From NCBI GenBank assembly GCA_034659475.1, contig JAYEHK010000047.1, positions 1 through 53,722 on the forward strand: a DNA stretch of 53,722 nt, read 5' to 3'. Position numbers and translations under genes: made by a program. Positions 48,256-53,722 of the stretch are shown here, piece after piece; within the stretch, counting starts at the first letter, position 1; each line of letters opens with the position of its first letter. The DNA comes from JAYEHK01 sp034659475 (GTDB taxonomy: Bacteria > Bacillota > Syntrophomonadia > Syntrophomonadales > Syntrophomonadaceae). Under the pieces are notes generated by a model. That model searched no databases. It had not been told where the DNA came from and saw only the letters and a program-made list of their open reading frames with translations.

Positions 48256-51107
48256 AGCTAAAGCGGATTAACATCAAAAGATTCGGCATCTATCGGGACG
48301 AAAAGATGGAAGACATTGGGCCGGAATTGGTTGTGATTGGAGGCCGTAACAGGGCGGGTAAATCTACGTTCATCGAATTGCTCAAACATATTGGCTACGG
48401 ATTTAACGGGATTCCGTATAAAGACAGGGGCGAATATGAAGCCGATGCCGATGTCCTTCTTCCCACCCGTGAACAACTGAATATTGCTGTCAAGGGACTG
48501 GCCGAACCGAAGATCACCAGTCTGTCGGCAGCACAGCGGGAATACACCCCACAGGAGATCTATCGTGGGATTGATCCATTCACCTACCATCGCTTATTTA
48601 CAATCAACCTGGAAGAGTTACAAAAGATTCCTACCGGTATCGGCAATAAAGAATCAGCCAGACTGCAGTCCGTCCTGCTGGGAGCCGGGCTCTCCGAAAT
48701 GCTATATCTTCCCCAGATTGAGGATGAGTTTAAAAAAGATGCCAAAAAAATTGGGGGAGAACGAGGCAAAGCCAGCACCAGCTTATTTAAGGATTACAAT
48801 AAAAAAATTAAGGATGCTGTGCAAGGCAGAGACAAAGCGCTGGAGGATGTGGAAGAATACTACCTTAAACAAGCACAATCCAAAGAACTTGGGGACAAAA
48901 TTGACACATTAGAAAACAACCTGATTCCTCAGCAGGAGAGGGTTGTAATCAAATATGAAACCCTGGATCACCTCTATCCCACTTGTGCAGAAAAGGTTGG
49001 TCTGCAAAAAGAGCTGGAACGGGCCGGGCAGGATTTATTCCCCCCATTTAAAGGGGATCTTTCACTTGACCGGGTGCAGAGCCTGCGGGAAGAGTACAAG
49101 CAGGTTAAGGGAGAATATGAAGAGAAACGCAAGCTGTTTAAGCAGCAGCTGGACGACGCCGCGACCGTCGAAGAAGCCAGGGCTATACTTCTGCAATACA
49201 GGAAGAAGATTGAAGCCATGAATGCCGAACGATCCGGTTTAAAAGAAAAAGTTAACCATGTCATGCAGCAAAAGACGGTCCTGTCACAGGAAGTGGATGC
49301 AATCAAGGATGAGATGAACCGGGTTAATTGCAATTGGAATCATGATTTTACCTGCATTGAGGAACTTAAGACGGATCAGATAGAAAAGGGAGTTCTGCAA
49401 CAAGTGGTGACCGATCATGACAAAGTAGTGCAGGAATTGGAGGAGCTGAGAAAAGAACTTAATCAGCAAACCAACGAGCGGGATCTATCAGAAGAGCAAC
49501 TGGGAAAACTCAAAGGGGAAAATCCCGGGGACCATTTTAAGGGATTCTTTGCAGGGTCCATCATTACTGCGGTGCTTGCGGCCTTAGCAGCAGTGTATAT
49601 CACCCCCTGGCTGGGGTTTTTTCTGGGTCTTACCGCCATCGGCGGGATCATCATATTCTTTATCAATCGAGGCAATGCATTGAGTCGCTGGCATGAAAAA
49701 ATGAGTGAGTTAAATACTAAAATAGAGACCCTGAATATGGAAATACGCAACAATACGAACGAAGAAATACGACAGGGTGAAATAAAAGCAAACCAGCTGC
49801 AGGAGGTACTGGGGGATTACAAAAAACAAATGGGCCTGCCCGAAGAAGTTATGCCTGCCATGTTGGTGGAACATTTTAACGACATCCAATCGTTGAAAAG
49901 CAGGGTCAGCAGAGAGAACAGAATGGAAGATGATCTTAAGGAACAGGAAAAAGATATTCAGGAACGGTTTGAAGAGATCCTGCAGCTGATCAGGGAAATG
50001 CCGGTGCGAACCATGAATCATCCAGCGGTGCTGACATGCAATGAGATGATTGATCGTCAGGAAGCCTTCTTTTCCAGCCTTGAAAGGCTGAAGGAGGGTT
50101 TGCAGCTGGCGGAAGGATTTGATCTCAGCAGTCGGACAGTGGAGGAAAAGGAAGACACCATCCATAAGACCTGTGGCATCAAAGAAGGACCCAATATGCG
50201 AGATGATCTCGAAAAATTGGAACAGGATATACGAAAGTATCAGGCGTTTAAAGACCTGGAGAAGAAACAGCAAAACTGCCATGAACGGATCTGTTTTGAA
50301 TTAGAAAAAACACCTGTGCTCAAGGCGTTTGATGCAGAAGAGCAAACCCTGGATGAACGATTGGCAGTGCTGGATAGCTTCTTTAATGAATTTGCCTCTC
50401 ATGATGAACTCAAGGATGGATTGACTAGGGTGTCTGCTGAACTCCAGGAATTACGCAAGGATTTGAATGAAGTAAAGAAAGCTTACCAGGCCTTAGCGTT
50501 TGCATTAAATCAGCTGGCAACCAGTGAGAAAATTGAAAAGGCCCAGCACGAAATTGTACAGGCCAGAAACGGTCTTAGGCCGCTGGCTGAACAATATGCG
50601 ATTTACAGAATCGCAGCCTTTATTCTCAAAAATGTACGGGAATCCATGGTGGAAAAGGCCAAAAACCAATCCCTGGCACCTGCCAGTGACATCTTTAATC
50701 AAATTACTGACGGCAACTACAGCAGGATTTTGCCGTCTGACGAATTAACAGCTGCTGATTTTAAGGCGGTGCAATCCGATGATTCAACCCAGGGAACGGT
50801 AGACATCCTCAGCCGGGGGACCAGGGAACAGCTCTTCCTGTCTGTCCGGTTAAGCCGCATCAGGGAAATGGATCCTCTGCCTGTGATTATTGATGACTCG
50901 CTGGTAAACTTCGATCCGCACCACATTAAGCATGCAGCCAGCGTATTAACAGAGCTGTCAAAACGGAATCAGGTCTTTGTATTAACCTGCCATCCCGAAG
51001 TCCTGAGCAGTATTACGGAGCAAAGCCAGGCGCAATATTGGAGGCTTGAAAACGGGAAGTTTAGTTTGAGTGATCACGATGCTTTAATAAAATATCTGGA
51101 AAGCTAG
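48252..51107 (+). CDS. yhaN: YhaN-like SMC/Rad50-type AAA ATPase
   Basis: A 951-aa ATPase of the SbcC/Rad50-like class. Walker A is GGRNRAGKSTFIELL (about 31-45); the signature-like LSRGTREQLFLSVRLSRI (about 851-868) and Walker B PVIIDDSLVNFDPHH (about 876-890) lie at the C-terminus. Long coiled coils between them flank two hydrophobic helices (about 430-472, GSIITAVLAALAAVYI and LGFFLGLTAIGGIIIFF), as known for YhaN. It likely tethers DNA ends at or near the membrane together with YhaO. Confidence 0.85.
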   Translation: MKLKRINIKRFGIYRDEKMEDIGPELVVIGGRNRAGKSTFIELLKHIGYGFNGIPYKDRGEYEADADVLLPTREQLNIAVKGLAEPKITSLSAAQREYTPQEIYRGIDPFTYHRLFTINLEELQKIPTGIGNKESARLQSVLLGAGLSEMLYLPQIEDEFKKDAKKIGGERGKASTSLFKDYNKKIKDAVQGRDKALEDVEEYYLKQAQSKELGDKIDTLENNLIPQQERVVIKYETLDHLYPTCAEKVGLQKELERAGQDLFPPFKGDLSLDRVQSLREEYKQVKGEYEEKRKLFKQQLDDAATVEEARAILLQYRKKIEAMNAERSGLKEKVNHVMQQKTVLSQEVDAIKDEMNRVNCNWNHDFTCIEELKTDQIEKGVLQQVVTDHDKVVQELEELRKELNQQTNERDLSEEQLGKLKGENPGDHFKGFFAGSIITAVLAALAAVYITPWLGFFLGLTAIGGIIIFFINRGNALSRWHEKMSELNTKIETLNMEIRNNTNEEIRQGEIKANQLQEVLGDYKKQMGLPEEVMPAMLVEHFNDIQSLKSRVSRENRMEDDLKEQEKDIQERFEEILQLIREMPVRTMNHPAVLTCNEMIDRQEAFFSSLERLKEGLQLAEGFDLSSRTVEEKEDTIHKTCGIKEGPNMRDDLEKLEQDIRKYQAFKDLEKKQQNCHERICFELEKTPVLKAFDAEEQTLDERLAVLDSFFNEFASHDELKDGLTRVSAELQELRKDLNEVKKAYQALAFALNQLATSEKIEKAQHEIVQARNGLRPLAEQYAIYRIAAFILKNVRESMVEKAKNQSLAPASDIFNQITDGNYSRILPSDELTAADFKAVQSDDSTQGTVDILSRGTREQLFLSVRLSRIREMDPLPVIIDDSLVNFDPHHIKHAASVLTELSKRNQVFVLTCHPEVLSSITEQSQAQYWRLENGKFSLSDHDALIKYLES

Positions 51108-51128
51108 AAAACGCAAGCACTACTGGAT

Positions 51129-51290
51129 GAGGTTAATTAGAAAATAGACTTTGAATAGACGCACCCTAACACCCTTCGGGTACTTCTGATGTTCCCGCTG
51201 GTCACGATAAATGTAGCGGGTACCACTGATGTTCACTGCGTTCACTATTATGGATGCAGACTTCGCGGACCTATTGGACTTACACGGCCT
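51129..51290 (-). repeat. dispersed intergenic repeat, inverted partial copies
   Basis: TTAATTAGAAAATAG (51135-51149) and GCAGACTTCGCGGACCTATTGGACTTACAC (51255-51284, abbreviated here to its blocks GCAGACT, CGCGGACC, TATTGGACTTAC) are the reverse complement of parts of 46571-46702. The yhaON pair is thus bracketed by oppositely oriented copies. A short open frame at 51189-51422 looks spurious. Confidence 0.6.
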
Positions 51291-51495
51291 TTATTTATAT
51301 ATCTTGGGGATGAAGGCTTAAGGTTAGCGCAGGGGGGTAAAGGCGATAGAGAAAGCTTAATATCAGCTCTCCCTGCCCAGGCACCCAGAGCATCACCTAT
51401 CAAAGTCATACGTAAAACATAAGACCGAACGCAAGCGTTCTTAAGCCTTCAGCCCCTGACTCATTAGTTGGCTAAGTTTGTAAAATCGTAACAGG

Positions 51496-51530
51496 AAAGA
51501 CTCAAAGCTGATGCTTTGGGTCTTTTTTTT
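51496..51530 (+). terminator. strong rho-independent terminator
   Basis: AAAGACTCAAAGC-TGAT-GCTTTGGGTCTTT followed by a T run. No gene that I recognise ends just before it; it may close the yhaON transcript after a 390-base tail, or belong to an unseen short RNA. Confidence 0.75.
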
Positions 51531-51690
51531 GTATAATTATGATAAAATAGAAAAAATTTCACTGATTAATAAATACAATATAAGCAAATATAAAATTATT
51601 TAGTATAATTTAACTTATACATCGAAAAATATAGTTTTCATAAATTTTAAGTAAAAAACATTTTAGGGCTTATATGAAAGGGCGTGTAAT

Positions 51691-53671
51691 ATGAGGTCAA
51701 CAGTAAAGCATATTTCAATGGTACTATTTATGATAATTATTTTGTCATTATTCTTCGCCAGTACTGCCTTTGCAGTTGGTGAGACATCACCTGTTGCAGG
51801 TGCAGGTAAGGCGCTCTGGTTTGATGGAGTTGATAATTATTTGGATTTGTCTGCAGAGGTTGGGGCAAACAATCTGCCGCTAACTGTGGAAGCTTGGGTT
51901 TGTCCCGAAGTTGGCAACGCGCAAACGGTGAATAACATCATTAGTGCTGATAATTCAAGTCATTATGGACACGGTTTTTCAGTGAACGTTTTTACCGGAG
52001 GCTCAAAATTAATTGTTGAGTATCATGATGGTTTCAGGGAGATTCCTGTTTCATTCAACGCCGGGCAGTGGTATCACATTGCTGTCGTGTACACAAACGG
52101 AAATTATAAGGCTTATGTAAATGGGAAGTTGGCCGATAATCATTCATATGTCCAAGGCTCCATGGATGGGGTGGATTATATTCGTATAGGAGCACATAAT
52201 CATAATTCAAATTTACCAGAGACAGAACGCTATTTTTATAGGACATTTAGATGAAGTAAGGGTATGGAATAGTGAGCGTACACAACAGGAATTAATTGAC
52301 GATATGTACAAGCCCCTGGCTGGAAATGATGGAGGACTTGCAGGATACTGGCGCTTTGATGAAGGTTCAGGTGACGTTGCTTATGATGCAACCTCCAGGC
52401 TTAATAATGCTGCATTGATCAACATGGACCCGGCAAGTGCCTGGGCAGCATCTGAGGCATGGAAAATCAGGACTACAGATAGGAATCAACCTTTAGTTAT
52501 TTATGCAGGTTATGATAATGATGGTGATGCATTAACCATCAGTCAGACGGTTGAACCTTCAAACGGCAGTCTAAACTTTGACAACGAAAACATTCGACTT
52601 ACCTATACTCCAAATCCGGGATGGAGCGGTACAGATAATTTTACTTTTGAATTAAGTGACGGAAGTGATTCAAGCTCGTATGCAATTATCGTGATTGTCA
52701 ATCCTGTTTATACTGTATCCTACAACAGTAATGGCAGTACTGGCGGAAACGTTCCGATAGATGATAAAAAATATGAAAAAAATAATATTGTAACCGTAAT
52801 TGGAAAAACAGAAGATTTTGTAAAAGAAGACTATACCTTTGCGGATTGGAATACAGCGGCAAATGGAAGCGGGATGAATTATGCAGGCGGCAATACTTTC
52901 TCAATGGGTACGGATGATGTGACTCTTTATGCCCAGTGGATGTCAACTGTAATAATTACAAACCAACCCCAGAATGCAGCAGTAAATGAAGGGGATACGG
53001 CAACATTTATAGTAGTGGTTTCGAATGGAGAGACGATTACATATCAGTGGCAGAAGTCTTCTGACAACGGAAGTACTTGGGATAATATTGAAGGGGCTGT
53101 GATAACATCCTACACTACAGGTGTTCTTAACGAAGGTGATAATGGAAACCAGTATAGGTGCGTGCTAACCAATACTAAAAATGAGATCACTGTAAATTCA
53201 ATCTCCAATCCAGCAACGCTTACGATAAATGTTGCAGATAACCTTCCGCCCGAATCCGGAGGAAATACAGTTGTTATTAGTTCTGCGGGAGAGGTAGTAT
53301 CGATCATAGAAGATAGCGTTCAACCGAAACAGGTCAACATTCGCCTGCAGGTACCAACCCTTAGTGATTCAGATAGTTCTGTACCCTCTACTATTAGGAT
53401 TCTTTCAGTTGAAGGTGGAGCGTTGCAGCAGGGAAACAGCAATGCGATTTCTCTGGGAGCAGGCGGAACCATTCTTTCATTGAGCGGCAATGTAATCGAT
53501 TTGCGTTTTACGCCAGCTTCCAATCAAGATACAGATGCAAGTTTTGACTATGTGGTTGTGGATGCTGAGGATAATACGATCAACTCTGCTTCTACTGTTG
53601 AACGACAAATTACCGGCGGCAGAAACAACACATTATTTTCCCGAAAGAAACGGCATCCAGCGACAGAATAA
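51691..53671 (+). pseudogene. secreted LamG / InlB-repeat / Ig-like surface protein with a frameshift
   Basis: The signal peptide (MRSTVKHISMVLFMIIILSL..., cleavage after STAFA) leads into a LamG/concanavalin-like domain (ALWFDGVDNYLDLSAE...). At 52228-52236 (TATTTTTAT) the frame slips. Removing one T restores RYFIGHLDEVRVWNSERTQQ and the rest of the domain. Then follow a cadherin-like VCBS/tandem segment (YDNDGDALTISQTVEPSNGS), an InlB B-repeat/Flg_new domain (YTVSYNSNGSTGG...VTLYAQW), an Ig-like domain (TNQPQNAAVNEGDTATF) and a further beta-rich domain. The frame ends at 53671, possibly early. The T run suggests phase variation, decay or a base-call error. Confidence 0.75.
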
Positions 53672-53722
53672 CATCGGAGCGACAGGCAATGAACGGGAAA
53701 ACAACGCAATCTGGTCGCCTAA

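Noticed and set aside
51189..51422. 77-aa open frame after yhaN.
   Set aside because: It lies within dispersed repeat sequence and has no ribosome binding site or family pattern.

Overview
The window looks like a chromosomal segment of a low-to-medium-GC Bacillota (Clostridia, perhaps Peptococcaceae-like; the genus cannot be fixed from this sequence). Supporting signs are strong AGGAGG ribosome binding sites, a c-di-AMP riboswitch ahead of a glycine-betaine transporter, a YhaO/YhaN pair, a zur-linked zinc ABC transporter, and DUF1659/DUF2922/YvrJ small proteins.

Layout. 1-1063: 3' end of a group II intron, a REP-associated Y1 transposase and its REP-like palindrome. 1060-9541: ordinary chromosomal genes, namely a NERD protein, the riboswitch-controlled betaine operon, a radical SAM protein, and a zinc uptake operon whose zur gene has an in-frame amber codon. 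9863-9937: an intact tRNA-Thr(CGT). 9938-about 38.9 kb: a composite island. 38.9-43.9 kb: SEC-C and hypothetical genes. 44-46.2 kb: two decayed genes (crotonase-family, chemoreceptor). 46.9-51.1 kb: the YhaO/YhaN DNA-repair pair, flanked by dispersed repeats in opposite orientation. 51.7 kb to the end: a frameshifted secreted LamG/InlB-repeat/Ig-like protein.

The island is the remarkable part. It is a tandem array of at least four units. Each unit begins just after a tRNA-Thr 3' end (one intact gene, then three 50-54 bp 3' fragments at 17,076, 29,451 and 36,643). Each unit opens with the same constant module: tRNA-type terminator, a minus-strand 37-codon ORF, DUF1659, DUF2922, a YvrJ holin-like peptide and a PGRP/Amidase_2 endolysin-like gene. 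The constant module is followed by variable cargo that looks defensive. Units 1 and 3 carry a PD-(D/E)XK-like protein, a structured RNA candidate with a HEPN-like gene, a GC-rich structured element, HigB/HigA-ImmA and an AlbA_2-type tail. Unit 2 carries a HEPN protein, small membrane proteins, a second GC-rich element, a scarred type I restriction locus, a bacterial ubiquitin-like conjugation operon (Ubl, E2-like, JAB, E1, plus a 53-aa YjzC-like protein) and a divergent XRE-ImmA/PIN pair. Unit 4 leads into the SEC-C genes. The only recombinase trace is a broken tyrosine-integrase C-terminus next to the tRNA end in units 1 and 3. A conserved stretch with nested AGAAGAAC-type repeats precedes each tRNA fragment and resembles recombinase arm sites.

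Unit 1 plus the first 1.5 kb of unit 2 (9927-18617) recurs without any difference that I could see at 29494-38184 (8,691 bp, constant offset 19,567). After that point the second amidase diverges. This is either a very recent duplication or an assembly artefact, and should be tested first. My best candidate for an undescribed system is the whole arrangement: lysis-like constant modules with exchangeable defence cargo accreting at a tRNA-Thr 3' end. Within it, the five-gene Ubl operon, with an E2-like protein that has no cysteine at the usual position, stands out.
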